Below, in pieces: positions 9,296-18,752 of a DNA stretch of 64,000 nt. The stretch is from Crocinitomicaceae bacterium (GTDB taxonomy: Bacteria > Bacteroidota > Bacteroidia > Flavobacteriales_G > Salibacteraceae), in NCBI GenBank assembly GCA_002707155.1, contig PAME01000019.1, positions 62,001 to 126,000 of the forward strand. Direction: 5' to 3'. The notes beneath the pieces are model-generated. The model searched no databases, was not told where the DNA came from, and saw nothing but the letters and a program-made list of their open reading frames with translations. The translations under genes and the position numbers were made by a program. How positions within the stretch are numbered: position 1 is the stretch's first letter; each line of letters starts with the position of its first letter.

Positions 9296-9303
9296 TAATT
9301 TTG
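9296..9303 (+). promoter_or_regulatory. Putative Bacteroidota -7 element upstream of endonuclease gene
   Basis: TAATTTTG matches the Bacteroidota -7 consensus TAnnTTTG and sits four bases before the ATG at 9308. No convincing -33 TTTG is present at the expected distance. If used, the transcript would be leaderless or nearly so. Confidence 0.35.
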
Positions 9304-9307
9304 TTTC

Positions 9308-10501
9308 ATGATTATTAGACTTTCAATCGGTTTCTTGTTTACATTAATTTCTTGCGTTTCTTCTGCTCAATCGTTAAGTAACTTGAGCTTTGGTACGGAA
9401 TCAACTTTTGAAGTGGCAGCATGGAATATCGAATGGTTTCCAAAAAATGGACAAACTTCTGTAAACTCGGTAGGAGAAATAATCGGAGCTTTAAATATTG
9501 ATGTTTGGGCGTTACAAGAAATTGATGACTCTAGTAAACTCAAACAATCCATTGCAAGTTTGAGTGATTATAAAGCTGTTTTTGGAGGCCCTGATTCACG
9601 TGGTTTAGCATATGTATACAATACTAAAACAATAAGCAATGTAAAGTCATTTAGGTTGTTTGACGAAGCAAAATACAGTAGCCCATTGCCACGAGCTCCG
9701 TTTGTGTTGGAATTTACTTATCAAGATTCAGTTATTCGAATTGTAGATAACCATTATAAATGCTGTGGAAATGGCGTTTGGGATAAATCCAATACGGGTG
9801 ATGAAGAAAACAGAAGATACCTCGGACATAGGTTGATAATGGATTACATTGATTCGCTTTGGAGTAAGGACAATGTCATTTTAGCAGGGGATTTGAACGA
9901 TATTTTGACGGATGATAGAAACAACAACATTTTTCAAAATGAGCTGACTAACTCAAGGCAATACCGATTTGTTGACTTGCCAATTGAAGAGTCAAACAAT
10001 GTAAATTGGTCTTACCCTTCTTGGCCATCACATTTGGATCACATTTTAATATGTGGACCTTTATTAAAACAATTCAACAAGCCAACAACGAAAGTGCAAT
10101 GTATTAAAGTAGAAAAAGAGCTTGCAGGTGGCTGGAGCGAGTACGATCGTAATATTTCAGATCATAGACCCGTTGCGTATAAATTTGATTTTAAGGCTAC
10201 AAATAATATAAAAGATACAATTGAAGCACCCAACTCGATTTCAACAACGGAAAAGGCTCGATTCAAAGTTTTTCCAAATCCTTCTAAGGGACTTATTAAT
10301 ATTCAACAATTTGAAGGAACTGAAATTACTGAAGTGGTTGTTAGAGATTTGTCTGGCAAACTCATTACCACTAAAAAAATTGAAGGAAGTAGTGTAGAAA
10401 ATTCAAGTACAATTCAAGTAAATAAGCCAGGGGTTTATTTGATTCAATTATTGTTTGAAGGCACTTTAATTTACTCAGATTCAGTGGTTATCAGCGAATA
10501 G
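9308..10501 (+). CDS. Secreted endonuclease/exonuclease/phosphatase-family protein with T9SS tail
   Basis: The 397-residue protein has a signal peptide (residues 1-20, ending VSSAQ), a catalytic domain of the DNase I/EEP fold (about 35-295) and a T9SS sorting domain (FKVFPNPSKGL to the end). EEP motifs are in order: AAWNIEWF (Asn), ALQEIDD (metal-binding Glu), VDNHYKC (His), AGDLNDI (Asp/Asn pair), SHLDHIL and SDHRPVA (Asp-His pair). Members cleave phosphodiesters in nucleic acids or phospholipids using Mg2+; secretion suggests extracellular DNA, RNA or lipid as substrate. The catalytic set is complete. The gene lies exactly between two copies of a duplicated junction (8739-9240 and 10501-11010), so it may be an insertion or the survivor of a tandem duplication. 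Confidence 0.9.
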   Translation: MIIRLSIGFLFTLISCVSSAQSLSNLSFGTESTFEVAAWNIEWFPKNGQTSVNSVGEIIGALNIDVWALQEIDDSSKLKQSIASLSDYKAVFGGPDSRGLAYVYNTKTISNVKSFRLFDEAKYSSPLPRAPFVLEFTYQDSVIRIVDNHYKCCGNGVWDKSNTGDEENRRYLGHRLIMDYIDSLWSKDNVILAGDLNDILTDDRNNNIFQNELTNSRQYRFVDLPIEESNNVNWSYPSWPSHLDHILICGPLLKQFNKPTTKVQCIKVEKELAGGWSEYDRNISDHRPVAYKFDFKATNNIKDTIEAPNSISTTEKARFKVFPNPSKGLINIQQFEGTEITEVVVRDLSGKLITTKKIEGSSVENSSTIQVNKPGVYLIQLLFEGTLIYSDSVVISE

Positions 10502-10566
10502 GATTCTACCTTCTATATGTTGAAATGAACCCTCTGGTAAACGGCAATATGATTATTGTAAACTAA
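10501..10566 (+). pseudogene. Orphan T9SS tail remnant
   Basis: Starting at the last base of the endonuclease stop codon, 21 codons plus stop read GFYLLYVEMN then PLVNGNMIIVN. They match the final 21 residues of the BNR protein (8739-8804), with 14 identical and conservative changes elsewhere. Both copies are followed by ctaaattgag and then helicase 3' sequence. This is the decayed tail of a second T9SS gene that once converged on the helicase. It has no start codon or domain of its own. Confidence 0.85.
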
Positions 10567-10585
10567 ATTGAGTTGTTCTGGAGAT

Positions 10586-11938
10586 TCAAATTAGACTGAT
10601 TCTGACCTTCTTCTTTTTTAATTTGCTATTGTTGGTTTTTTCAATAACCATTTCTGCAACTTCTGACTGAACACCAGCGTATGCACAGGTCTGTTGGAGC
10701 TCAATAACTCCAAGTTCATCTTTATGGATTTGACCTTGCTTAAGGAATAAGCCAGCAATATCTCCTTTGGATATTTTATCGCGTCTTCCTCCTGTTATGT
10801 AAAGCGTCTCCCACTTTTTTGAAGTAGAAGGGGGAGTGCCATCTTGATTCATAATGTTTACCTCTTTTGCTTCAAGTTCCTGAATAAAGTTGGGAAGTTG
10901 CTCTCCTTTCCATTGCAAAATGTAAGAAACACCTTCTCTATTCATACGCGCTGTTCGGCCATTGCGATGTGTAAATTCTTTTAGATGCGGTGGAAGCTGA
11001 TAATGAAGAATGAATTTAATCTCAGGAATATCTAGTCCACGTGCAGCCAAATCGGTAGCCAAAAGCAATTGAATGCTCCCATTTCTGAATTTAACAAGCG
11101 CTCGTTCACGATCTAATTGCTCCATACCACCATGAAAGCACTCGTGATCAATACCTTGAATAGATAAAGATTCACTCACGCGCGCTAAGGATTCTTTGAA
11201 GTTGCAAAAAATAATTCCAGGTTCATAGCCAATAAATGAAATAGCTTTATGCAGCGTTTCTAATTTATCCTTGTCTGGTGAAAGGATAATTTTATAGGTT
11301 AACTGAGTACTACCTTGTTTAAGGTAGTCAATAATAACAGGATTCTGCGCACCTACAAATGCTGGAATTTCTACTTCGTTGGTTGCTGAGGTAAGAATTC
11401 GTTGTTGAATATTGGGCAAACCAGCTATGATTTCGGTCATTTCTTTTTCAAAGCCTATTTCCAAGGATTTGTCAAACTCATCGAGCACGAGTGTTTTAAT
11501 ATTTTCCACCGAAAAGTTATCCCTTCTTAACCTATCAGCTACTCTGCCAGGGGTGCCAACCAGAATTGCCGGTCGAGTTTTTAAATCGATTTTATCTAAT
11601 GTTCCCGCTCGACCACCGTAAACAGAATTTACTTTAAATCCCGATCCCATTTTTCGAGTTACTTGCTCAATTTGCTGAGCCAATTCTCGAGATGGAACCA
11701 ATATTAATAGTTGAATCTCATCGCAATTCTGATCCAACTGCTCTATTAATGGCAAAAGAAAAGCCAAGGTTTTACCAGTGCCAGTAGGAGAAAGTAATAC
11801 GACATTTTTCCCAGATGAAATCGTAGAGTATGCCTTTTCCTGCATGGGGTTAAGCGCAGTGATTTCAAATTTATTGAGCAGTGATTTAGCACTGTTCTGG
11901 TTTATGTTTAACAGTTGATTTGTTTCGTTTTTTGACAT
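10586..11938 (-). CDS. DEAD-box ATP-dependent RNA helicase, DbpA-like
   Basis: This 450-residue cytosolic RNA helicase contains both RecA-like domains: Q motif (NPMQ), motif I (SPTGTGKT), Ia (PSRELAQQ), TPGR, motif II as DEFD in place of DEAD, motif III (SAT), ARGLDIPE and motif VI (HRNGRTAR). The C-terminal 75 residues (LYITGGRRDKISKGDIAGLF onward) match a DbpA-type RNA-binding domain, which in Escherichia coli targets hairpin 92 of 23S rRNA. A ribosome-assembly role is therefore likely. The DEFD variant keeps the metal-binding Asp-Glu, so ATPase activity is expected. The ATG is at 11938. The 3' end exists as a second, decayed copy at 8825-9240. Confidence 0.92.
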   Translation of the reverse strand: MSKNETNQLLNINQNSAKSLLNKFEITALNPMQEKAYSTISSGKNVVLLSPTGTGKTLAFLLPLIEQLDQNCDEIQLLILVPSRELAQQIEQVTRKMGSGFKVNSVYGGRAGTLDKIDLKTRPAILVGTPGRVADRLRRDNFSVENIKTLVLDEFDKSLEIGFEKEMTEIIAGLPNIQQRILTSATNEVEIPAFVGAQNPVIIDYLKQGSTQLTYKIILSPDKDKLETLHKAISFIGYEPGIIFCNFKESLARVSESLSIQGIDHECFHGGMEQLDRERALVKFRNGSIQLLLATDLAARGLDIPEIKFILHYQLPPHLKEFTHRNGRTARMNREGVSYILQWKGEQLPNFIQELEAKEVNIMNQDGTPPSTSKKWETLYITGGRRDKISKGDIAGLFLKQGQIHKDELGVIELQQTCAYAGVQSEVAEMVIEKTNNSKLKKKKVRISLI

Positions 11939-12139
11939 TTTGTAAATGTGCTATTTATTTTAATGATGAAAAAGAAATGAGCGAATAGAATTTCTTAAAT
12001 AACCTCTTGATTTGTCTAAATAAAAACACTTTTGTTCTTTATCTAACTTAAGGCTAGTGCTTTTTATTCCATTGTGACAATTATCATATTGTCCAACGAC
12101 TATTGTACTTAATTTAGAGCTGAAATTAAATAAATAAGC

Positions 12140-13270
12140 ATGAAATTAATAGAGAGAATATGTTTTCCAACTGACTTTGGGAAAAGTTCAGAGGTGGCAT
12201 TGAAAAGTGTGGTAAGTATTGCAAAAAAATTTGGAAGTGAAGTAAACCTTGTTCATGTGCTTCCGGAGTCTATGGACTTCGATAAGATTCAAGGTTTTGT
12301 AAATGATAAATTGGCTGATTATGTGAAACTTTTAGAAGCAGAAGGGGTTAAATCTACAGCTAATCTGCTTCATGGAAATCACGCCGATTTGCTTGTATCT
12401 TTTGCTGAGCGGAAGAAAGCTAATCTTATTGTTTTAGGTGCTGGACATATAGGAAAAGAGAAATTTAAACTAGGCACAAATTCAGAGAAAATAATTCGGA
12501 ATGCATCGGTTCCGGTTTGGGTAATTGAAAAAGAAAATGTAGCAATACCTAACCGTGTCTTATGTCCAATAGATTTTTCTGATGAGTCCATGTTGGCGCT
12601 TGATAGCGCAATTCATTTGTGTCGACTTTTTGAATCAGAACTGCATTTAATTCATGCGGTGAAAAGAATCGATGCTCAATATGGTGAGTGGGGAGTTGAT
12701 ATTGCAGTCGAACAGGCTAAAATGGTAAAGGAGTTGGAAGTTGAACTTGAAGATCTTACGGATCAGTTAGACTTAAATGGAATTACATGGAGTAAGTCAG
12801 TCATTCTAGGTGATCCAGCTGGTGCAATTCTGGATGTAATAAAAAATGAAAATATAGATTTATTAATGATGGCTTCCAGTGGAAAAGGAACGCTTAAACG
12901 GTTTTTCTTAGGCAGTGTCGCAGAGCGTGTATCTCGAAAGGTTCCTTGTTCTTTTATTATCAATAAATCAAAAGGAATGATCCATTTGAAATTGGATAAA
13001 GGAATAACAGATATTGAAGCTATTTATGAGGATGGACTGGAACTGGCTAAACAAGGGTTTGTTCAAGAAGCTATCATTGAATGGAAACGTTATGTAAATA
13101 TGAATGAGCTATACTTCAAAGCTTGGAGCGCAATTGTAAAGGCGTATGAGAGTATCGGTGATTCAGAAAGTGCAGCTAATTTCCAGGCTAAACGAGAGCA
13201 GATTCAGCAGGTGATATGGGATAAAAAAGTTGAAAGCGATTTAAAAGGCAGGAACTATCTTTTCAAATAG
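12140..13270 (+). CDS. Tandem universal stress protein with C-terminal helical tail
   Basis: Of 376 residues, about 1-136 and 140-275 are two UspA domains. The first has FPTDFGKSSEVAL and the nucleotide-loop region LGAGHIGKEKFKLGTNSEKI; the second has PIDFSDESMLALD and MASSGKGTLKRFFLGSVAERV, the latter close to the G-x2-G-x9-G-S/T ATP-binding signature. Residues 276-376 add a helical extension (DGLELAKQGFVQEAIIEWKR, FKAWSAIVKAYESIG) that reads like a pair of TPR helices, which is less usual. USPs respond to starvation or respiratory and redox stress. It stands alone between the divergent helicase and a convergent ABC-F gene. The start is ATG; the 200-base upstream region shows no confident promoter. 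Confidence 0.88.
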   Translation: MKLIERICFPTDFGKSSEVALKSVVSIAKKFGSEVNLVHVLPESMDFDKIQGFVNDKLADYVKLLEAEGVKSTANLLHGNHADLLVSFAERKKANLIVLGAGHIGKEKFKLGTNSEKIIRNASVPVWVIEKENVAIPNRVLCPIDFSDESMLALDSAIHLCRLFESELHLIHAVKRIDAQYGEWGVDIAVEQAKMVKELEVELEDLTDQLDLNGITWSKSVILGDPAGAILDVIKNENIDLLMMASSGKGTLKRFFLGSVAERVSRKVPCSFIINKSKGMIHLKLDKGITDIEAIYEDGLELAKQGFVQEAIIEWKRYVNMNELYFKAWSAIVKAYESIGDSESAANFQAKREQIQQVIWDKKVESDLKGRNYLFK

Positions 13271-13310
13271 ATTGCTGGAAGTGGTTTTATTCGCTGGAGT
13301 TATTTTAAAC

Positions 13311-15269
13311 TTAAGATTCAATTTTTTCGCTAAGCGTTTCCCATTCTTGCATGTTGAGGTCTAATTTTTTTTGGATTTCAGCATGCTCGAAGAATAGCTT
13401 TTTCGAAGCCTCGTTTTCGCCATCGTAAAAAGTTGGATCACTCATTTTATTCTCCATTTCTGCGAGTTCTAATTCGAGTTTTTCAATTTTTTTTTCGGTT
13501 TTATTTAAGTCGGAGCGCAGCTGTCTATCTTCTTTTTCTTTGGCTTTTTTATCTTCATAAGAAAGCTTCTCGTTTGCTTCAGATGAAGGATTAGAGGCCT
13601 TTTTTTCGCTAGATTTTTTTTCAGTTTTAGAGGTTTGTTCCAATTCCCTGAAATGCTCGTACTTGTATTTATCCAAGAACTCACTGATATCACCTAAATG
13701 CTCTTTGGTTCCAGTAGGAGTAAACTCAAAGGTTTTGGTAGTCAATTCGCTTAAAAAGTCTCTATCGTGAGAAACAACAATGAGCGTTCCATCAAAATTT
13801 TGAAGAGCTTGCTTTAAAACATCCTTTGCTCGCATATCTAGGTGGTTGGTAGGCTCATCCAGAATAATTAGGTTATTTTCAAAAAGTAATAATCGAGCTA
13901 ATGCAAGTCTCGATTTCTCTCCACCAGAAAGCACTTTTACTTTTTTATCAATATCACTATCTCGAAACAAAAAGGCACCCAATAAGCCTCTTAGTTTATT
14001 GGTTTTAGTCCAATCACCAGTTGCCTCATGTTCTAAGGTTTCTAAAACTGTAGCGTCTTTTCTGAGCGTTTTTTCTTGCACTTGAGCGTAATAGCCTTGC
14101 GCTACATTGTGCCCAAGAATGAGTTCGCCAGTACATTTTTCCTCTCCAGTAATTAGCTTTACCAAAGTGGTTTTTCCCATTCCGTTTTTACCCACAAAAG
14201 CAATGCGGTCGCCTCGCTGAATTTTGAAATTCAGATTTTTAAGAACATGTTTATCATCGTAGTGTTTATCAACATCATTGGCTTCTATAACTACTGCGCC
14301 TGAGCGCGGAGCAGCAGGGAATCGGAAATTAATGGAAGATTCGTCGAATTCATCCATCTCAATACGATCGATTTTTTCAAGCATTTTAATCTTGCTCTGC
14401 ACTTGTTTCGACTTACTCGCTTTTGCCTTGAACCGAGTAATGAATCGCTCTTGCTGCTCAATGTGTTTTTGTTGGTTTTTAAAAGTCGCTATTTGAGTAT
14501 CATAGCGTTCTTGTCTTTGAATAAGATACTCAGAGTAGGGTGCCTTGTAATCGTAGATTTTACCAAATACAATTTCAATTGTACGATTGGTAATGTTATC
14601 CAAGAATCGTCTATCGTGACTTACCATTACAATTGCGCCTGGATAGGATTGAAAATACTCCTCCAACCACAGAATAGACTCAATGTCTAAGTGGTTAGTA
14701 GGTTCATCCAATAACAGTAAATCGGGTTCAGTAAGTAAAATTTTGGCTAATTCTACGCGCATTTGCCATCCACCGCTAAATTCAGCTAAGGGTTTATCAA
14801 ATTCTTCCCGATTAAACCCAAGTCCCTTTAAAACCTTTTCGATTTTACTCTCCATTTTCTCGGATTCCATTGTTCCGAGTTTTGCATGTACTTCGTTGAG
14901 TCGCTCAATCAATTCAGTATACGAATCACTTTCGTAATCGGTACGTTCAATTAATTGAACATTGATGTCTTTCAGTTCCTGTTCAAGGTCCAAAACTTCT
15001 TTGAACACCTCTTGGGTCTCTCCAAATACCGTTTTGTCGTATTCCCAATTCATTTCTTGGGGTAGGTAACCGACACGTTTTTCTCCGCTTATATCGACCG
15101 ATCCAGAAGTTGGTTCTTGGGCTCGAGCTATAATTTTGAGCAAGGTCGATTTACCCGCGCCGTTTTTACCAACGAGGCCAATTCGACCCTTTTCACGGAT
15201 CATAAATGAGAGATCGGCAAAGAGTTCTTTACCGCTTAAAAACATAGAGATTTTTGAGACTGAAAACAT
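13311..15269 (-). CDS. ABC-F family ATPase (Uup/EttA-type translation factor)
   Basis: The 652-residue protein has two ABC domains and no membrane segments. Domain 1 carries VGKNGAGKST, signature FSGGW and DEPTNHLD; domain 2 carries VGKNGMGKTT, LSGGEKSRLALA and DEPTNHLD. The linker between them (about 240-330) is the charged helical P-site-tRNA-interaction motif. The C-terminus is a Lys/Glu-rich coiled coil like that of Uup, which acts at the ribosome and can bind nucleic acid. I use ATG 15269 rather than an in-frame TTG at 15278 because the TTG falls inside the promoter element CAAATATA (minus TATATTTG, 15276-15283). That element would give a nearly leaderless mRNA starting at this ATG. Confidence 0.93.
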   Translation of the reverse strand: MFSVSKISMFLSGKELFADLSFMIREKGRIGLVGKNGAGKSTLLKIIARAQEPTSGSVDISGEKRVGYLPQEMNWEYDKTVFGETQEVFKEVLDLEQELKDINVQLIERTDYESDSYTELIERLNEVHAKLGTMESEKMESKIEKVLKGLGFNREEFDKPLAEFSGGWQMRVELAKILLTEPDLLLLDEPTNHLDIESILWLEEYFQSYPGAIVMVSHDRRFLDNITNRTIEIVFGKIYDYKAPYSEYLIQRQERYDTQIATFKNQQKHIEQQERFITRFKAKASKSKQVQSKIKMLEKIDRIEMDEFDESSINFRFPAAPRSGAVVIEANDVDKHYDDKHVLKNLNFKIQRGDRIAFVGKNGMGKTTLVKLITGEEKCTGELILGHNVAQGYYAQVQEKTLRKDATVLETLEHEATGDWTKTNKLRGLLGAFLFRDSDIDKKVKVLSGGEKSRLALARLLLFENNLIILDEPTNHLDMRAKDVLKQALQNFDGTLIVVSHDRDFLSELTTKTFEFTPTGTKEHLGDISEFLDKYKYEHFRELEQTSKTEKKSSEKKASNPSSEANEKLSYEDKKAKEKEDRQLRSDLNKTEKKIEKLELELAEMENKMSDPTFYDGENEASKKLFFEHAEIQKKLDLNMQEWETLSEKIES

Positions 15270-15275
15270 GGGCGG

Positions 15276-15283
15276 CAAATATA
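15276..15283 (-). promoter_or_regulatory. Putative -7 element of ABC-F gene
   Basis: On the minus strand TATATTTG matches TAnnTTTG. Transcription about six bases downstream would begin at or next to ATG 15269, which implies a leaderless transcript and argues against the upstream TTG start. Confidence 0.55.
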
Positions 15284-15384
15284 CTTTCCTGTATGAGATT
15301 AGGTCAATTAAAATGCGGTTGTTTGATAGTTCTTGAGAATTATTTAATGCTAATAGTTATCGAGAATACTTATACCTTATAAAC

Positions 15385-16329
15385 TTATTGCAGCGTAATC
15401 GAAAATGGAACAGGGTAGTGCATAGAAAAGAAACCGTAACCACCTTCAATGTTTGATGGTAAAGTAACCGGCTCAGTCACAAAAGGTATTGCGCTCTCTG
15501 ATTTTTCTCGTGCTTGTAAGTAGAAATAATATTCCTCGCTTATATTCGATAGGGTCAATAACACAACATCACCAGGAACAACGTCAATATTGTAGATAAT
15601 TCGTTCTTCTTGGATTTGTTGACCGTCTCTGCCCTCATCATTGAGTATCCATGTTGCAGAGAAATCACTGAATAAATTACTCAACCCAGGAATACGCGAA
15701 CTGGGCGGACCTCCCGTGGTTTTGCCACCAATGTCTTCACCGCCGCCGATACTGCCAATTCCGCCAAGACCTCCAAACCCACCTAACAAGCCCTGGAAAT
15801 CTGGAGGACTTGGGTTTACATAAGCATTAAGCATGTAGTAGTTTTTACCAATAGGATCATTAAAATCAAACCCAAGGCGCAACCAAATGCTGGTTGTTTC
15901 TTGTTGATCAATTCGAGCAGTAGCGTTACTTATACCTACAGCATCTTGAAGCTGCGTGCTGGCTGTTACTGTTTTTCCTTCTTGAGCATCAATAACTTTT
16001 AAGTTGTAATTCTTGCCACTTTCTTGAAGTAATGCTATTGAACCGTATAAACCCTCCGTCAATTCTTGTAAGGTAATTTCTTCGTTTTGACTCGCAACGG
16101 TGACATTAGCTCCTGTGACCAAATATTGCTGCACATCTGATTGATTAAAGCTCCCCTCAGTTCCATCACTTAAGGCGCTAAAAGATCGGGTAAGTATTAC
16201 AACCATTCCTTGATTAGGAATAGCCTGGGTGCTTACCACAATTTTACTTTCAGCTTGTTCTATGTCTAATGGAATTGGTTCAGGAACACAACCCAATAGC
16301 ACGAATAATAGTATCCAAGAGTACTTCAT
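15385..16329 (-). CDS. DUF4249-type lipoprotein, partner of TonB-dependent receptor
   Basis: This 314-residue protein begins with a lipoprotein signal peptide (LLFVLLGC, Cys14 as the lipidated residue). The remainder is beta-rich with a Gly-rich insert (GGFGGLGGIGSIGG) near residue 190. The N-terminal IVVSTQAIPNQGMVVILTRS region, length and context match DUF4249 proteins of Bacteroidota, which are almost always encoded next to a TonB-dependent receptor. Its ATG overlaps the receptor stop codon as TAATG, so the two are translationally coupled. By analogy with SusD-like lipoproteins it may cap or assist the receptor at the cell surface; the substrate is unknown. Confidence 0.83.
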   Translation of the reverse strand: MKYSWILLFVLLGCVPEPIPLDIEQAESKIVVSTQAIPNQGMVVILTRSFSALSDGTEGSFNQSDVQQYLVTGANVTVASQNEEITLQELTEGLYGSIALLQESGKNYNLKVIDAQEGKTVTASTQLQDAVGISNATARIDQQETTSIWLRLGFDFNDPIGKNYYMLNAYVNPSPPDFQGLLGGFGGLGGIGSIGGGEDIGGKTTGGPPSSRIPGLSNLFSDFSATWILNDEGRDGQQIQEERIIYNIDVVPGDVVLLTLSNISEEYYFYLQAREKSESAIPFVTEPVTLPSNIEGGYGFFSMHYPVPFSITLQ

Positions 16330-18647
16330 TAGAATTTGAAATTATAGGAGAAGTAAGGCAAAATGCCAAACAACCCTGGTTGAACATATTGGAAGCCGTT
16401 ACCTCTCGGCTCTATTTGTACTTGAAAAGGCGAAGCTTGGTTGTAAACGTTATAAGCCCCAACATTCAATACACCATACCATTTTCTATTGGGTTTGAAT
16501 TTAGGCTTAAAAACTAAATTTAAATCCAGTCTATGACTTGGAGAAAGGCTTATTTCATTTCTCTCTGAATATATTGGAACGATTTCAAGTCCGTTGAGTG
16601 TTGGATCGGGAATTACGTATTGCCCGGTTTGAGCTGTAAACCTCGGTCCATTGCTGTAAACCCATATTGCTGCAATTGAAATACGCTTTATAATGTCATA
16701 ACTCACGGTGGAAGAAAAATCGTGTCTTCTGTCGTATTTCGCCCAAAAACGCTCTCCGTTATTAAGTTCGTCGAATTGACGGCTAGACCAAGAAAGGGTA
16801 TACCCAACCCAACCGTGAACTTTACCTCTTCTTTTTTTCAATAAAAATTCAGTTCCGTAGGCATCTCCAACACCTTGAACCAATTCATTTTCAAAGTCAT
16901 TGTTTAAAATTAGATTCGCTCCTTCTCTATACTCTATGACATTTCGCATGTTTTTGTAATAGGCTTCCACAGTTGCTGTTGTATTTATTTTAGGAAATAA
17001 ATGATCGTACCCCAAAGCAACTTGATCTGCCGTCATGGGCTTAATTTGAGCAGTTACGGGATACCAGAGGTCAGTCGGTAATACGACACTCGAACTAGAA
17101 ACGCGATGCACGTATTGTCTCATTCTAGTATAGGAGAGTTTTACTGCGTTATTTTCATTTAAAGTATACCGGCTTGCAAGTCGAGGTTCTAGCCCCATAT
17201 AATTTTTGCCATCGACTGCAGTTCCACTAAATCGTAAACCTAAATCAACTACAAGCAAGCCATTGATGAGTTTGTGTTTTGAAACTCCATAACCAGCATA
17301 TTCTAAATTTCCCAATTCCGGACCGCGACTGCTCGCTAAAAAGGCTTCAATTTCTCCAGCGGTATTAATGATGTTTGGTTGGAAGTTTCTGTAAATAACA
17401 TCTGCTCCGTATTCAATAGTATGATTAGCATGTCGCTGGTAGGTGAACTTTGGTTTTATCCCAATATCCGAAACCTTTGATTGAACTTTTATTTCGTTTA
17501 TTTCAAATTTCCCAAGAATATCATAGCTAAATAGAGTGCTTACAGCGGTTATTTCGTGAGAGAATTTAGGGGAGTATATACGCTGCCATTTTAAAGATTG
17601 TGACATGTTAACTTTGTCATAGCTTGCGTTAGTTTCAAATCCACCACCTCCTGGATCAGCTTCATCTGCGTCTGAAAACCCCAGTACATCTTTCCCAAAA
17701 TAAATGCTGTACCAAAGTGTATTGTTTGGATTGATTTTGTAGCCAACCTTCCCGTTTAAATCGTAAAAATGATAGGGGATTTGCTGGTTAATTAAACGAG
17801 CAACTTGATCAATATAGGTGCGCCGACCTGAAATAAGAATTGTCCCTTTCTTTTTTGCAAATGGGGTTCGAATGGTAAGTCTAGAAGAGAGTAAGCCAAT
17901 GCCACCTTCACCAGAAAGTGAATCTGCAAATCCTGTCTTTGCTTTTACGTCAATTACTGAGGATAGTCGACCTCCATAATTAGCAGGAAAGGCGCCTTTG
18001 AGAATCGAAATATCTTCAACAACATCATTATTAAAAATGGAAAAGAAACCAAACAAATGTCCAAATTCGTAAAGTGCGGCCTCATCATATATTACTAAAT
18101 TTTGATCTGCATTTCCACCGCGAACGTAAAGCCCTGTGGAGCCTTCAAAGCCAGCTGCAATGCCTGGTAAAAGTTGTGCAGCTTTTATTATATCTACCTC
18201 GCCACCAATTGCTGGTAAATTTTTAATCTCCTGCATATCTAATTTCACTATACTCATTTGGGTAGACTGAACCTGTTCGGCCTCTTCAGAGATTCGTCCT
18301 TGCACTTCAAAGGTTTTGAGTTGTTGTAGGTCTTGGTTTAGTGTGATTTTGCTACTGTATCGCAACTTAGCTAAGCTTATTTCCTTCTTCTTGTAGCCAA
18401 TAAAGGAAATTTGAACAATGCTAGAATCGTTAATTTTTGAGGTATTAGGAACGCTAAAAGAGTACCTACCGTATTCGTTTGTAGTGCCACCATATCTAGA
18501 GCCCTTTATTTGAATGGTTGCATAGGGCAGTGCTTCTCCCGTTTTCCCGTCTTCTAAAACTCCACTTATAATTTCTTCTTGGGCTTGAGTATTTACAAAG
18601 CCAAGCGTAAGAATTATCAGTATAAATAGTGTGCGGAATAATTTCAC
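16329..18647 (-). CDS. TonB-dependent outer-membrane receptor with carboxypeptidase-like N-terminal domain
   Basis: A 772-residue receptor. The signal peptide (residues 1-22, ending NTQAQ) starts with GTG at 18647-18645; no ATG sits in the signal region. A carboxypeptidase-regulatory-like domain follows (SGVLEDGKTGEALPYATIQI). Then comes the TonB plug (IVKLDMQEIKNLPAIGGEVD, LYVRGGNADQNLVIYDEAAL, FPANYGGRLSSVIDVKAK) and a beta-barrel ending in aromatic FSYNFKF. Receptors of this type import large or scarce ligands with energy from TonB-ExbBD. The downstream DUF4249 lipoprotein is coupled by a TAATG overlap. There are no SusD homologue and no polysaccharide-degrading enzymes nearby, so a glycan role is not supported. 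Confidence 0.92.
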   Translation of the reverse strand: MKLFRTLFILIILTLGFVNTQAQEEIISGVLEDGKTGEALPYATIQIKGSRYGGTTNEYGRYSFSVPNTSKINDSSIVQISFIGYKKKEISLAKLRYSSKITLNQDLQQLKTFEVQGRISEEAEQVQSTQMSIVKLDMQEIKNLPAIGGEVDIIKAAQLLPGIAAGFEGSTGLYVRGGNADQNLVIYDEAALYEFGHLFGFFSIFNNDVVEDISILKGAFPANYGGRLSSVIDVKAKTGFADSLSGEGGIGLLSSRLTIRTPFAKKKGTILISGRRTYIDQVARLINQQIPYHFYDLNGKVGYKINPNNTLWYSIYFGKDVLGFSDADEADPGGGGFETNASYDKVNMSQSLKWQRIYSPKFSHEITAVSTLFSYDILGKFEINEIKVQSKVSDIGIKPKFTYQRHANHTIEYGADVIYRNFQPNIINTAGEIEAFLASSRGPELGNLEYAGYGVSKHKLINGLLVVDLGLRFSGTAVDGKNYMGLEPRLASRYTLNENNAVKLSYTRMRQYVHRVSSSSVVLPTDLWYPVTAQIKPMTADQVALGYDHLFPKINTTATVEAYYKNMRNVIEYREGANLILNNDFENELVQGVGDAYGTEFLLKKRRGKVHGWVGYTLSWSSRQFDELNNGERFWAKYDRRHDFSSTVSYDIIKRISIAAIWVYSNGPRFTAQTGQYVIPDPTLNGLEIVPIYSERNEISLSPSHRLDLNLVFKPKFKPNRKWYGVLNVGAYNVYNQASPFQVQIEPRGNGFQYVQPGLFGILPYFSYNFKF

Positions 18648-18752
18648 CCCTGAACTTGAATTTTTTGTTTAACGAACTAACTGTTCACCTTATTATACAT
18701 GAACGTTTTTAGTTAGTGAATGGTTGATTAAACTCAAAATGAATTTGAGAAC

